From: Hemibagrus wyckioides
Taxonomy: Eukaryota; Chordata; Actinopteri; Siluriformes; Bagridae
Reading direction: 5' to 3'
Assembly (NCBI RefSeq): GCF_019097595.1
Contig: NC_080732.1
Coordinates: forward strand, 10,571,905-10,635,904
DNA: 64,000 bases
A program made the position numbers and the translations under genes. Positions within the stretch are counted from its first letter, which is position 1; each line of letters starts with the position of its first letter. The notes beneath the pieces were generated by a model, which worked only from the letters and a program-made list of their open reading frames with translations, made no database searches and was not told the origin of the DNA. Shown here in pieces: positions 26,101 to 32,321 of this stretch.

Positions 26101-26430
26101 ATACTTCAGACAATTAGAATCTGGGGATTGTGTGACGTTGATGCCTTATTATGGTCTCATAATAACAGACAAAGTAGAAACATAGGAAAATTTATAGCAT
26201 ACAGCAATCAATATTCTTTGTTTTACCTGTCCAATTATTTTTGGAGTTGGATCTTCTTCTTCAACTAACAGTTGGTTCCAGATCCAGCCACGTTTGACTC
26301 TGAATCCACGGAGACCTTCAGTGAGTTGGCAGTCACTTAGTCCTTGTCGAGACAGTCTTAGCTTAGTTCCCACATACCCAGGTATGAAGGTGATCATGAT
26401 GATCAAAAGAAAAACAGAACAGCCACTCAT
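1620..26430 (-). CDS. Type II classical cadherin, complete (11 coding exons)
   Basis: Calcium-dependent homophilic cell-adhesion receptor of the plasma membrane. Minus-strand exons at 26430-26227, 13783-13489, 12488-12369, 12200-12033, 8719-8484, 7095-6842, 4678-4542, 4330-4212, 3718-3601, 3432-3193 and 2119-1620 have GT donors, AG acceptors and matching phases, and sum to 2391 nt (796 residues plus stop). Residues 1 to about 21 are a signal peptide. RVKR at 44-47 is a furin site, and the mature chain starts GWIWNQ, with Trp2 and Trp4 as in type II cadherins. Five repeats follow with linkers [26 protein letters not shown] and DVNDNIPTL. The membrane segment is about 612-639, followed by a 157-residue tail with the beta-catenin segment [20 protein letters not shown]. 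The tail and EC1 look closest to cadherin-19 and its relatives 7 and 20. Orthology is not established, so no symbol is given. Intron 1 is 12.4 kb and full of transposons. Confidence 0.93.
2803..2903. repeat. (AAT)n-(ATT)n microsatellite in cadherin intron 10
   Basis: A run of AAT units changes directly into a run of ATT units, so the two halves are self-complementary. The surrounding intron (2120-3192) shows nothing else. Confidence 0.95.
3193..3432 (-). CDS. Cadherin exon 10: EC5 end and start of membrane helix
   Basis: The acceptor is TATAG at 3437-3433 and the donor is GTAAGAT from 3192. The exon encodes [17 protein letters not shown], then [16 protein letters not shown], the cysteine pattern CVCQSRGHC and the first part of the membrane segment ([13 protein letters not shown]). 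The cysteine-rich membrane-proximal end of EC5 is typical of classical cadherins. Confidence 0.92.
3601..3718 (-). CDS. Cadherin exon 9: EC5 first half
   Basis: Acceptor TTAATTAAG before 3718, donor GTGCAG after 3601. It encodes [19 protein letters not shown] and ends NFTIRDNQ, with one nucleotide carried into exon 10 to make Asp. DADDP is a calcium-binding cadherin motif. Confidence 0.9.
3719..4211. other. Cadherin intron 8, nothing recognised
   Basis: Non-coding stretch between exons 8 and 9. No repeat or second gene was recognised. Confidence 0.6.
4212..4330 (-). CDS. Cadherin exon 8: EC4-EC5 linker
   Basis: Acceptor TATTCAG at 4337-4331, donor GTATGC after 4212. It encodes [17 protein letters not shown], the calcium-binding linker, then the EC5 start [13 protein letters not shown]. 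The GAAA microsatellite lies just upstream of the acceptor. Confidence 0.9.
4335..4405. repeat. (GAAA)n microsatellite next to a cadherin splice acceptor
   Basis: On the cadherin sense strand this is a (TTTC)n tract beginning a few bases upstream of the exon 8 acceptor. It therefore supplies or replaces the polypyrimidine tract. Confidence 0.93.
4542..4678 (-). CDS. Cadherin exon 7: EC4 second half
   Basis: 137 nt. Acceptor CTGTCAG ending at 4679, donor GTGAGT after 4542. It encodes [18 protein letters not shown], then [24 protein letters not shown] is a conserved cadherin motif. Phase 2 entry and phase 1 exit agree with the neighbouring exons. Confidence 0.9.
4913..6160 (+). mobile_element. 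Complete Tc1-like DNA transposon with intact transposase
   Basis: The 1248-bp element is bounded by inverted repeats of about 28 bp (outer sequence cactatattgccaaaag) and flanked on both sides by TA (4911-4912 and 6161-6162). The repeats differ at one position in the outer 27. It sits in cadherin intron 6, antisense to the gene. The transposase frame is uninterrupted. Other ends of the same or a close family occur at 1-36, 20132-20153 and 63929-64000. Few visible mutations suggest recent insertion; activity is not shown. Confidence 0.95.
5047..6078 (+). CDS. Tc1-like transposase (DD34E), full length
   Basis: Cut-and-paste transposase that binds the terminal repeats and moves the element into TA sites. 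The start ATG at 5047 ([13 protein letters not shown]) gives 343 residues, the usual family length; the frame stays open 180 nt upstream, but that part overlaps the terminal region. An N-terminal paired-like helix-turn-helix region (residues 1-110) includes a GRPRKL hook. The DDE domain shows [17 protein letters not shown] and [11 protein letters not shown], with 34 residues between the second Asp and the Glu. The C-terminus is AAKGGPTSY. No frameshift or stop was seen, unlike the other Tc1 copies in this window. Confidence 0.95.
   Translation: MGRSQELSEFQRGTVIGCHLCNKSSREISSLLNIPQSTVSCIIRTWKCLGMTATQPRSGRPRKLTERGQRMLRRIVRRGRQLSAESIATDLQTSCGLQISSRTVRRELHGMGFHGRAAASKPYITKCNAKRRMQWCKARRHWTLEQWRRVLWSDESRFSIWQSDGRVWVWRLPGERYLSDCIVPSVKFGGGGIMVWGCFSGAGLGPLVPVKGTLNASAYQDILDNSMLPTLWEQFGAGPFLFQHDCAPVHKARSIKTWMTESGVDELDWPAQSPDLNPIEHLWDELERRLRARPSCPTSVCNLTNALLEEWSKIPINTLLNLVDSLPRRVEAVIAAKGGPTSY
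6842..7095 (-). CDS. Cadherin exon 6: EC3 end, EC4 start
   Basis: 254 nt. Acceptor TTTTTCATCAG ending at 7096, donor GTAAAC after 6842. It encodes [20 protein letters not shown], the linker [17 protein letters not shown] and [16 protein letters not shown] is the usual EC3-EC4 variant of the linker in type II cadherins. Confidence 0.92.
7681..7960 (+). pseudogene. Ty3/gypsy RT-RNase H remnant
   Basis: The frame reads [20 protein letters not shown] followed by [16 protein letters not shown]. This matches the start of a gypsy RNase H domain, but the usual catalytic TDASE block is altered. It lies in cadherin intron 5 and continues weakly to about 8090. The related copy at 42985-43330 is better preserved. 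Confidence 0.7.
8204..8322. repeat. Imperfect hairpin plus short tandem duplication
   Basis: An inverted repeat with arms 8204-8224 and 8255-8275 (outer part gcatgcagcaaact) is followed by two copies of a roughly 25-bp unit containing atcaggtgtgtt (8273-8322). No family was recognised; it could be a MITE relic. Confidence 0.6.
8484..8719 (-). CDS. Cadherin exon 5: EC3 first half
   Basis: Acceptor CTTGTAG ending at 8720, donor GTAAGT after 8484. It encodes [40 protein letters not shown] and [17 protein letters not shown] matches the calcium-site DxD region at the EC3 start. Phase 1 entry and phase 0 exit agree with the neighbours. Confidence 0.92.
9351..9972 (-). mobile_element. Rearranged, palindromic Tc1-like element
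   Basis: 622 bp flanked by TA on both sides (9349-9350, 9973-9974). The inverted repeats are over 70 bp, run into coding sequence (tttttcaggggttgggctt is near both ends) and begin cactatattgc. From about 9520 to 9972 the minus strand carries a transposase fragment ([20 protein letters not shown] at 9876-9817). At 9437-9512 the plus strand carries the [20 protein letters not shown] piece. The element is therefore two opposed partial copies joined head to head. It cannot encode a transposase but might be mobilised in trans. Confidence 0.85.
9985..11330 (+). mobile_element. Non-LTR retrotransposon remnant (Rex/Babar-like)
   Basis: Translated fragments in changing plus-strand frames give an endonuclease segment ([13 protein letters not shown], then LNHVC and [14 protein letters not shown]), an RT catalytic segment ([13 protein letters not shown] and [10 protein letters not shown], where the usual ADD is VDD) and a C-terminal part ([19 protein letters not shown]). 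Several frameshifts and internal deletions make it non-functional. It lies in cadherin intron 4, antisense to the gene. The family name is a judgement from overall resemblance. Confidence 0.8.
11330..12032. other. Intron 4 remainder, no gene seen
   Basis: The stretch contains the tail region of the LINE and a further low-similarity segment. Short open stretches, for example at 11515-11733, have no recognisable domain. Confidence 0.5.
12033..12200 (-). CDS. Cadherin exon 4: EC2 end
   Basis: 168 nt. Acceptor TTTCAAG ending at 12201, donor GTAAGT after 12033. It encodes [20 protein letters not shown], then [18 protein letters not shown], the EC2-EC3 linker. Phase 1 at both ends. Confidence 0.92.
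12369..12488 (-). CDS. Cadherin exon 3: EC2 first half
   Basis: 120 nt. Acceptor CTCATTAG ending at 12489, donor GTAGTT after 12369. It encodes [20 protein letters not shown] and [22 protein letters not shown] and EPYFSVEP are hallmarks of type II cadherin EC2. Confidence 0.92.
12489..13254. other. Cadherin intron 2, no gene recognised
   Basis: AT-rich non-coding sequence without a recognisable element until the LINE tail near 13255. Confidence 0.5.
13255..13352 (+). repeat. LINE/SINE 3' tail
   Basis: The segment ends gtaacaaataaaatttgaat with a simple A/T-rich repeat tail. A closely related segment lies in opposite orientation at 54175-54250. It resembles the 3' tail common to fish retroposons. 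Confidence 0.55.
13489..13783 (-). CDS. Cadherin exon 2: EC1
   Basis: 295 nt. Acceptor TTCACTCAG ending at 13784, donor GTAAAG after 13489. It encodes [60 protein letters not shown] and [12 protein letters not shown]. These are the full EC1 body and the first linker, very typical of type II cadherins. Confidence 0.94.
13784..14641. other. Start of cadherin intron 1, no element recognised
   Basis: The longest open stretch (14448-13960, minus, about 160 codons) shows no recognisable domain and has ordinary AT-rich composition. I do not treat it as a gene. Confidence 0.5.
14642..14880 (-). mobile_element. L2-like LINE 3' tail
   Basis: The segment contains attgtctcaaagcagcttta and gtggcaaggaaaaactc, shared with 47163-47500, where it is the 3' tail of an L2-like element, and in reverse with 18960-19130. 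It ends in a taaatgtaaatg repeat. No coding part is left. Confidence 0.8.
15125..16170 (-). pseudogene. Ty3/gypsy integrase followed by RT leader (Gmr1-like order)
   Basis: The minus strand reads an integrase core ([20 protein letters not shown] and [20 protein letters not shown], where the usual catalytic DQG is HQG), then a downstream part ([14 protein letters not shown] near 15690-15650), then the segment that normally precedes gypsy RT ([20 protein letters not shown], 15370-15311) and [11 protein letters not shown] near 15130. Stops and frameshifts interrupt it. Integrase before RT is the Gmr1-type arrangement; most Ty3/gypsy elements have it after RNase H. Confidence 0.75.
16794..16858. 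repeat. (GT)n-(GA)n compound microsatellite
   Basis: A GT tract (16794-16818) is followed by a GA tract (16829-16859). No gene was seen in the flanking 16200-17030. Confidence 0.95.
17030..17460 (+). mobile_element. L2-like LINE 5' region fragment
   Basis: This segment shares a long run of similarity with 26820-27060, including cccacttgggaa and gctgctctcat, where it leads into an L2-type endonuclease. It is interrupted by a 24-bp perfect hairpin. Confidence 0.6.
17231..17296. repeat. Perfect 24-bp inverted repeat with 18-nt loop
   Basis: Arms 17231-17254 and 17273-17296 are perfect reverse complements (each holds ccgtggtgatgtagc or its complement). The loop is 17255-17272. In the related copy at 26860-26890 the sequence corresponding to the left arm is present without the matching right arm. 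Confidence 0.95.
17406..17720 (+). repeat. Tandem duplication, about 171-bp period
   Basis: The block with cctgctagctgcaatgagtc, the gattctgtgtctgttctcta segment and the following 50 bases occurs at 17447-17550 and again at 17618-17718 with nearly no differences. This indicates a recent local duplication within LINE-derived sequence. Confidence 0.9.
18050..18806 (+). mobile_element. Rex-like LINE 3' half with ATCTTGA tail
   Basis: Broken reading frames match the C-terminal part of a Rex/Babar-type RT protein (for example [20 protein letters not shown] at 18373-18432). The segment ends gtgacaataaaagaatcttg followed by a short repeat of ATCTTGA, the typical 3' end. Not functional. Confidence 0.7.
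18955..19130 (+). mobile_element. L2-like LINE 3' tail
   Basis: Reverse-complement copy of the 14642-14880 tail, with aaagctgctttgagacaatg and ctcaggcttgctcatta. No coding part remains. Confidence 0.75.
19440..19930 (+). mobile_element. Rex-like LINE fragment
   Basis: Frames give [34 protein letters not shown] and [19 protein letters not shown], which align with RT C-terminal blocks of the same family as 9985-11330. It is broken into several frames and followed by CT and AC tracts at 19929-19955. Confidence 0.75.
20056..20167. repeat. (TA)n microsatellite with a Tc1 terminal-repeat relic
   Basis: Two TA tracts are separated by a 22-bp segment at 20132-20153 identical to the outer end of the Tc1 repeat at 4913. 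No other part of the transposon remains. Confidence 0.9.
20400..20790 (-). mobile_element. Rex-like LINE C-terminal and tail fragment, inverted
   Basis: The segment is the reverse complement of sequence like 11130-11470: it contains ggacctgtatctcctcctgg and ggttgaacagtttgtgac. Its 20400-20440 part repeats the tgtatgtacaacagtaacag segment found at 11410-11430. Confidence 0.7.
20960..22660 (-). pseudogene. L1-like LINE remnant (ORF1 then ORF2 pieces)
   Basis: Read from high to low coordinates: an ORF1-like piece ([14 protein letters not shown] at about 22615-22570, [12 protein letters not shown] near 22530) and an ORF2 C-terminal part ([20 protein letters not shown] near 21390, then [20 protein letters not shown] and [13 protein letters not shown] near 21000). 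Many stops are present, and the middle of ORF2, including RT, is missing or unrecognisable. It lies in cadherin intron 1, same strand as the gene. Confidence 0.7.
23820..25980 (+). pseudogene. DIRS-like retrotransposon remnant (RT/RNase H and tyrosine recombinase)
   Basis: RT pieces read [20 protein letters not shown] (23945) and [20 protein letters not shown] (near 24263). RNase H-like sequence follows to about 24830. At 25501-25700 the segment [37 protein letters not shown] and [18 protein letters not shown] matches the DIRS tyrosine recombinase N-terminal part. DIRS elements integrate with a tyrosine recombinase instead of a DDE integrase. The copy is full of frameshifts and is not active. 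Confidence 0.78.
26227..26430 (-). CDS. Cadherin exon 1: signal peptide, prodomain, mature N-terminus
   Basis: Starts ATG at 26430 and ends with donor GTAAAA after 26227 in phase 0. It encodes a hydrophobic signal peptide ([18 protein letters not shown]), a prodomain of about 22 residues, the furin site RVKR and [26 protein letters not shown] directly after RVKR is the diagnostic mature start of type II cadherins. Joining to exon 2 gives [13 protein letters not shown], the expected EC1 context. The 5' UTR continues upstream for an unknown distance. Confidence 0.93.
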
Positions 26431-26820
26431 TGGTTGGCTTCTTCCGGTTACTCCCTCTCTCTTTTCCAGATGATGTGGTCAGAAGTCTGGGGTCAATTAG
26501 AACATTAGAATACTGAAACCATTTGTCATGGGACTTCTATAAGAGAGTATTGAGATGTAGAATGTGCCATGGTATCCTGTGGTTTGAAGACAATGAATAA
26601 ATTGATTGTTAGAGAATAGCTATCCAAATTGGACCGATCATATGGTAAATAAAATATGCTATGTAGAAAATTATTACAGCTGCTAATAAACATGAGAGAA
26701 CAGGTTCACTTGATTAACCAGCAGATTGTTAAAGGTCTTTTTTTTAAAAGCAGGAGCTAACAATATACAGTAAGCCTTAACAGTAACAGTGCTAATGAGA
26801 ATAATATTGGAGCTGTGTGT
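26431..26820. other. Upstream flank of the cadherin start codon
   Basis: Non-coding. It should contain the 5' UTR and possibly an upstream splice site. No clear TATA box or CpG-rich promoter was recognised. Confidence 0.4.
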
Positions 26821-27215
26821 AAAATGGCAAAGGTTATGTCTAGTACAGTATTATGCCCTGGCCCTCTCACAATGAGATGTGGTGATGTATTATACATAAG
26901 TTTATTTTTACTGAACTGCTATATATCCAGTAGTGCTCCAGAGGCAATTTGGGTAAGGCTAGCCTTTTAGGGCAGCATGGTGACCATCCCACTTGGGAAG
27001 GTGCTGCTCTCATTGCTTGCAGCATAGTGTTAGAACACTGTCTTATTGTTAATGAAACTACTACTGATCAAGAAATTAATATTTTATGTTTAACAGAAAC
27101 ATGGATGAAACTAAATGAGTATGTAGCATTAAATGAAGCTTGTCCTCCTGAGTACAATTACATACATCGTCATCCTCTAGGTAAGAAAGTAAAGATATTT
27201 ATAATAATATTCTAA
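26820..27215 (+). mobile_element. L2-like LINE endonuclease fragment
   Basis: The frame gives EINILCLTETWMKLNEYVAL and NEACPPEYNYIHRHPLGKK, the start of an apurinic-type endonuclease of L2/CR1-like LINEs. Its 5' part resembles 17030-17460. Confidence 0.75.
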
Positions 27216-27360
27216 TAATCACACCAAAACATGAATATGAATTTAAAATTCAAATTCATAATTTTATTAAGAATCTCTTAAAGTTTTGATTTGGATCCAT
27301 TTGTATCCATTTGACCCCACTGAAGTTGACCAGGCAGTCAAAAATATATGACATCAAACT

Positions 27361-28380
27361 ACAATAGGTTCCCTGAGAAGGGAACAAGATGCTGCGTCTT
27401 GGCTATGGGAACACCTCTTTGTGGAAGCTGTGTCTGAAGCTCTGGGTAAAAACATGCCAATCTATTTTTTCAAGGAGGTCATGTGATGAAGCAAAGTGCA
27501 CCAGCAAGACCGTAAATGGGCATCTACATTACATCTGTCATGGCCGGGATCCTCGCCCTAGGCGGGGCTTGAACCCAGGCCATGCATGGTGCGCGTGCCC
27601 ATGCTAGTACGTGGCTGAACGCAGACCCAGACACAGGATTCAGCAAAGCGCTGCTTTTATTCACATGAAGACACGACATGGGGAAACAGACGGAAGACAA
27701 GACATGGCGTGGTTAACGGAAAATAAGAAAGACTAAGACTGACAGGAGCATAGACGGACTGGAACCACAGAACGAATAACAGTAAACAATCACGGACAAA
27801 GACCGGCACAAAAGAATACCTATTTATAGGGCTAGACATTAGGGTAAACTGGGTACAGGTGAGACAATCAGGTGAGAGAACAATAGGACAGGTAATTACA
27901 AGACACACGAACAAGCAGGCTTCTCAGGTTCACCTGCCAGTGCCTTCCTCAGGCCTGGCAGGGAACAGTCCAGCAGTTCCTGACAACATCACTCCAGCTT
28001 CTAATTGTCTGGAGGAAGCACAAGTGGATGCTTAGAATGTGGCAAGCAACACAGCTCCATTCTCAGAGAACCAAGTTACCATAACCTAGTGTAGTTTCCT
28101 TTTGAGGGACCTGGATGCTGCATCATGGCTTAATGCTATGGGATTATCAATACCACTACAGCCACACACCGGAGATGTCTTTCCTGCAGGTCTGTGAGAG
28201 TGGCATGGGCAACTACAGCAGCAGAACACCTGCTAGCCCCGTAGGACGTGGGATCCCGTGGGGTCTAAGTCCAAAATGTGATAAAAGTATACAGAGAGGA
28301 CCAGTTTGCCACTGCAAAGATATCAACAAGAGGAAGAAATCTAACCAAGGCACTGGATGAGGCAATACTTCTAGTAGAAT
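27361..28380 (+). repeat. DIRS-type terminal sequence, split by a solo LTR
   Basis: Two related motifs, gagaagggaacaagatgctg (27373) and gagggacctggatgctgcat (28107), each followed by ctatggga, resemble terminal repeats that accompany fish DIRS elements. The solo LTR at 27536-27985 sits between them. The rest shows no coding potential. Confidence 0.5.
27536..27985 (-). mobile_element. Solo LTR with 5-bp target duplication ACATC
   Basis: 450 bp starting TGTCA and ending TGACA, flanked by ACATC at 27531-27535 and 27986-27990. The minus strand carries AATAAAAGC (near 27660), suggesting minus-strand sense. No internal coding region, so this is the product of LTR recombination. A 5-bp duplication fits Ty3/gypsy, Copia or BEL elements. 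Confidence 0.88.
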
Positions 28381-28384
28381 GAGC

Positions 28385-28592
28385 CCTAATAGACAGTCTC
28401 AGTCTGTAAGGTTGGGTAATCACATATGCTCAATCCTGAACACCGGCGTCCCACAAGGCGGTGTGCTGAGCCCACTGTTCTACTCCCTGTTCACCCATGA
28501 CTGTGTTCCGCAGCATTACTACAACATCTTCATCAACAATGAATCGGCCTACAGGGAGGAGATCCAAAGCCTGTCATCACCCTCAATGCCAT
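28385..28592 (+). pseudogene. LINE RT fragment
   Basis: Reads LGNHICSILNTGVPQGGVLS, PLFYSLFTHDC and INNESAYREEIQSL. GVPQGGVLSP is the RT motif upstream of the catalytic ADD, which is deleted here. Same family as 9985-11330. Confidence 0.75.
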
Positions 28593-28598
28593 GATCTC

Positions 28599-28692
<94 letters not shown>
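28593..28692. repeat. (CTAT)n microsatellite, left part
   Basis: Long CTAT tract that resumes at 29196 after the Tc1-like relic. Confidence 0.95.
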
Positions 28693-28695
28693 GCT

Positions 28696-29192
28696 AGCTC
28701 TGGAAAAAATAAGAGACCATTGCCTAATCTCCAGATTTGAACCCTATTGAAAACTTCTGGAATGTCATCAAGAGGAAGATGGATGGTCACAAACCATCAA
28801 GCAAAGCTGAGCTGTTTGCTTTTTTGCAAAAAGAGTGGTATAAATTTACCCAACACCAATGTGAAAAACTGGTGGAGAGCATGTCAAAACGCATGCAAAT
28901 CGGGGTTATTCCACCAAATACTGATTTCTTAATGTTTACAAATTATTTGCATTTTGTTTTATTTGAGTTATTAAAGCTCTGCAAATACTGCATGATCTTG
29001 GGTTATTTTGATGTGTTGTCATTTCCTTTAAATATACACTCTAAATAACAATATTTATATTTTGAATTTAGGAAAATTGTCAGCAGTTCACAAAAAATGA
29101 AACAAAACTGTTCATCTCACCAATACATGCACCTCTAAGAAAAAAACATAAGAAACTGATTATTTTGCAGTGGTCTCTTTTTTTTCCAGAGC

Positions 29193-29193
<1 letters not shown>
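28696..29193 (+). mobile_element. Tc1/mariner-like relic inside a CTAT microsatellite
   Basis: Inverted terminal sequences agctctggaaaaaa (28696) and its complement (ending 29193) enclose a C-terminal transposase piece (NPIENFWNVIKRKMDGHKPS, FLQKEWYKFTQHQCEKLVES). NPIENFW contains the last catalytic Glu. The N-terminal two thirds are deleted, so it is non-autonomous. Confidence 0.82.
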
Positions 29194-29195
<2 letters not shown>

Positions 29196-29284
<89 letters not shown>

Positions 29285-29285
29285 G

Positions 29286-29328
<43 letters not shown>

Positions 29329-29330
29329 CC
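29196..29330. repeat. (CTAT)n microsatellite, right part
   Basis: Continuation of the tract at 28593-28692, separated by the transposon relic. Confidence 0.95.
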
Positions 29331-29464
29331 TGGGAAATAGCTTCCTCTACTCTATGTGTTAGGCATTGCTTTGAGATTGCCTTTATTGCCACATGCTTGA
29401 GTGATGTGCATAGGTGCTGAGAGCCTGAACAGAGCACATTAGGTGCAGTCTCTTCTGCTCTGGC

Positions 29465-30066
29465 AACTCATGGGGCAGAAGACAGAAGATTCGCAAACTG
29501 ATCAGGCAACCGGAGGTCCCTTCTGACAGGAATCTCCAAAGGATCCCCGTCCTGGATGAAAATCAGGTCCACAAACCAGACCAGAGCAGGTCAGCATGCA
29601 GCCATCAACAGAAGGTGAACTCGGTCCTAGTGCACTCTGACTAGGGCTTTCAGGATCAGAACAACCAGAGAAAAGGCATACAGATGAAGTCTCGTCCATG
29701 TCTGTAACATGTGTCAAGAGTGGGACCCAAGATACGAAATTAGGGTCTCTTCCAAATAAGAAGGGTACAAAGTGCATGACATGTAACCCTTATGACCCTC
29801 AGAGAGTGACTGAGTGGAACCACCTGCTCCTGAGCTAGAACTGTAACAGCCTCATGTATCGAAGACCCAAAGGGATAATGTTGGCTGCTGCTGCCATGAG
29901 ACCCAATAACCTCTTTGCCTGAGTAGCAAAGAGGTGTTGGCCTAGCCGAATGTTTCTCACAAGAACAAAGAATGGAATTTACCCGAGCAGGAGACAAGCA
30001 TGCCTGCATCAGGGTCAAATTCCAAATCACCCCAGAAAGGTGGCACTCTGAGAGAGAGAAACACAC
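29465..30066 (-). pseudogene. DIRS-like RT/RNase H fragment
   Basis: The minus strand gives LSPARVNSILCSCEKHSARP and [20 protein letters not shown]. The latter corresponds to [13 protein letters not shown] in the plus-strand DIRS remnant at 24427-24465. Same family, opposite strand, degenerate. Confidence 0.7.
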
Positions 30067-30069
30067 TCT

Positions 30070-30168
30070 TCTCTGTGTTTAGTCTATATTACTAAATACC
30101 ATAGCAACCCCCAAACAACAACCTACCAACCTCCTGGTCTCATATAGAAAATTTCTAGACACACCATA
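30070..30168. repeat. TAGCAAC-type interspersed satellite
   Basis: Contains accatagcaacccccaaaca and related words that return at 34640-35088, 38215-38480 and 38870-38890. These look like parts of one array split by later insertions. Confidence 0.55.
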
Positions 30169-30257
30169 CACTGTAAAAAATGAAAAGTTGACTTAACTTA
30201 AAATTTCAAGGCAACTTGCTGCACAGCTTTTTTGAGTTTACTCAACTTTGGACCAAG

Positions 30258-30844
30258 TTGTTCACTCAACCCAAATCACTGAGTAAAGTCACATGTCTCT
30301 TTTTTGTTCAGCTAACAGTTTAGTTGTTCACTCAACCCAAATCACTGAGTAAAGTCACATGTCTCTTTTTTGTTCAGCTAACAGTTTAGTTGTTCACTCA
30401 ACCCAAATCACTGAGTAAAGTCACATGTCTCAGTTTGTTCAGCTAACAGTTTAGTTGTTCACTCAACCCAAATCACTGAGTAAAGTCACATGTCTCTTTT
30501 TTGTTCAGCTAACAGTTTAGTTGTTCACTCAACCCAAATCACTGAGTAAAGTCACATGTCTCAGTTTGTTCAGCTAACAGTTTAGTTGTTCACTCAACCC
30601 AAATCACTGAGTAAAGTCACATGTCTCGGTTTGTTCAGCTAACAGTTTAGTTGTTCACTCAACCCAAATCACTGAGTAAAGTCACATGTCTCGGTTTGTT
30701 CAGCTAACAGTTTAGTTGTTCACTCAACCCAAATCACTGAGTAAAGTCACATGTCTCGGTTTGTTCAGCTAACAGTTTAGTTGTTCACTCAACCCAAATC
30801 ACTGAGTAAAGTCACATGTCTCTTTTTTGTTCAGCTAACAGTTT
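30258..30844. repeat. Minisatellite, nine copies of a 64-66-bp unit
   Basis: The unit begins ttgttcactcaacccaaatc and ends gctaacagtttag. Copies are nearly identical and differ mainly in the middle (tcttttttgttc, tcagtttgttc or tcggtttgttc). Such homogeneous subterminal repeats are known from transposon ends. Confidence 0.97.
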
Positions 30845-30974
30845 GTTAGTTAAAAATACTTGTAATTCTTTTCTAATGTGTCTCAATAAATTATGTTATG
30901 TGAACTTTTTTCTGTGAGTTTTATGGACAAAAGATGTTTTGTTGTAGTTAGCATTTACACAATGTTACAAAATA

Positions 30975-31445
30975 AAACTATAAGATAGAGACAGATAGAT
31001 AGATACTTTATTCATCCCAAAGGGAAATTCACAGCTTCCAGTAGTATCCACAAACACAAGTAATAGATAAAATAGGAAGGAATATAACAAAAATAATAAA
31101 AAACCCAAATTAGGGTACAAAAATATAACAAAAAATATATCAAATAACTAAATATTACACAATTTAACAAAATATAGCAGAAAAATACTAAAGACAGAGA
31201 TTTAAGGAATAAATATGGAGAATGAGATGAAAAAACGAGATGAGTAATGTGCAAAACAAGTGTTTAAGGTTACAGACCTAGTTGATGTGCAAAAATTGTT
31301 TATGTGCAAAAACTGCGTGTTTATGAGTCCTGTGCAAATTGAGAGTTTATTGAGAGTTCTGTATAAACTGGAGTGTATTATGTGTAGTGTGTGGTTTATT
31401 GTACAGTCCAGGCTTCAAGTTTTGTTTGTTTATTATATTGAATGT
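30975..31445 (-). mobile_element. LINE-like tail with GATA target tract
   Basis: The text gatagatactttattcatcc followed by caaagggaaattcac is a common fish retroposon end beside GATA repeats. The sequence after it, rich in gtgcaaa words, matches no coding segment I recognise. Confidence 0.45.
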
Positions 31446-32004
31446 TGAAAGAAATACAAACAAGGTAAAATAATAGCCATACTTACTAACAGAAAAAAAT
31501 GACAGTCAGTAAAATAAAAATAAAAAAAATCCTGGATTAATGTCAAAATCAATAAAAAACAAACTGAAGATAAATGAAGATTCACTTTTAACCTTTTAAC
31601 ATGTATAGGCTTTGACTCTATTCCTTAGAATGCTTAAAACATGAAAACACCAATAAACATAAAATAACTGCAACTTTAAAACATAGCAGTTCAACACTGG
31701 ATGGTCTGCCCACCTTTCAACAATGTAACATTGCCAAGAATGTCAACATGTTCCTTACAAAATACACTGCAATCAGCATTACAATTTTCAAACAAACAAT
31801 AAACTAAAAAAATAGTACGAATACAAATGAAATTCAAATAAAACAATAAAGAATGTGAAAAGATGAAAAATAAACACACAATCAACAACAAAACAAATTA
31901 AATAAAAAGGACATTGTAAGACATTATATTCACTTTTCAACAACTCAACATTAAGATGCTAATGTCTGTTTAACTTCAAAGATGCTCACACAAGATTTCA
32001 ACGT
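31446..32004. other. Non-coding part of the EnSpm-like element
   Basis: AT-rich, no domain recognised. It lies downstream of the SAMD3-like stop codon and could be its 3' UTR. Confidence 0.4.
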
Positions 32005-32321
32005 TCACAAAAAGAGTTTAGTTTTCAGGGACTGTACTCTTGCAGAGTAGTGAGTGCCCATTTCCATAAACACCTTCTCAATTACCTCAAAAGTATATTT
32101 GAGTTCTTTTGGGTATTCAAAATCCAAGGCAAAGATAAGGCCAAACAGGTAAGAAACAGCAGATTGTAGGTCTGAAATGTCTTTCAGAACAACTGCCTCC
32201 TCCAAAACAACAGCAAAGTTTGTAAAAGTAGGCAGTGCGCTAGGGGCAACATCATCCTCAGTTATAGCAAGAATTCCCATTTTCATCCCTCTGGTCTGTC
32301 TGTCTGCTGGAGATGTGTCCT
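32005..32321 (-). CDS. Last exon of a SAMD3-like (sterile alpha motif domain-containing 3-like) gene
   Basis: After the acceptor TTTCATTAG (ending 32322) an open frame runs through a Met at 32286 to a stop at 32005. The C-terminus SYLFGLIFALDFEYPKELKY, then TFEVIEKVFMEMGTHYSARV and QSLKTKLFL, has the pattern of the C-terminal part of SAMD3-like proteins, which are numerous in fish genomes. No SAM domain or other exon was found in the window, so it is a fragment carried by the surrounding element or a gene with distant exons. Two donors on the same strand (after 34348 and near 32990) could belong to upstream non-coding exons. Confidence 0.6.

Noticed and set aside
30258..30844. Regularly spaced 64-66-bp repeats that might suggest a CRISPR array
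   Set aside because: The whole unit is repeated with no unique spacers, and the context is a eukaryotic transposon. It is a minisatellite.
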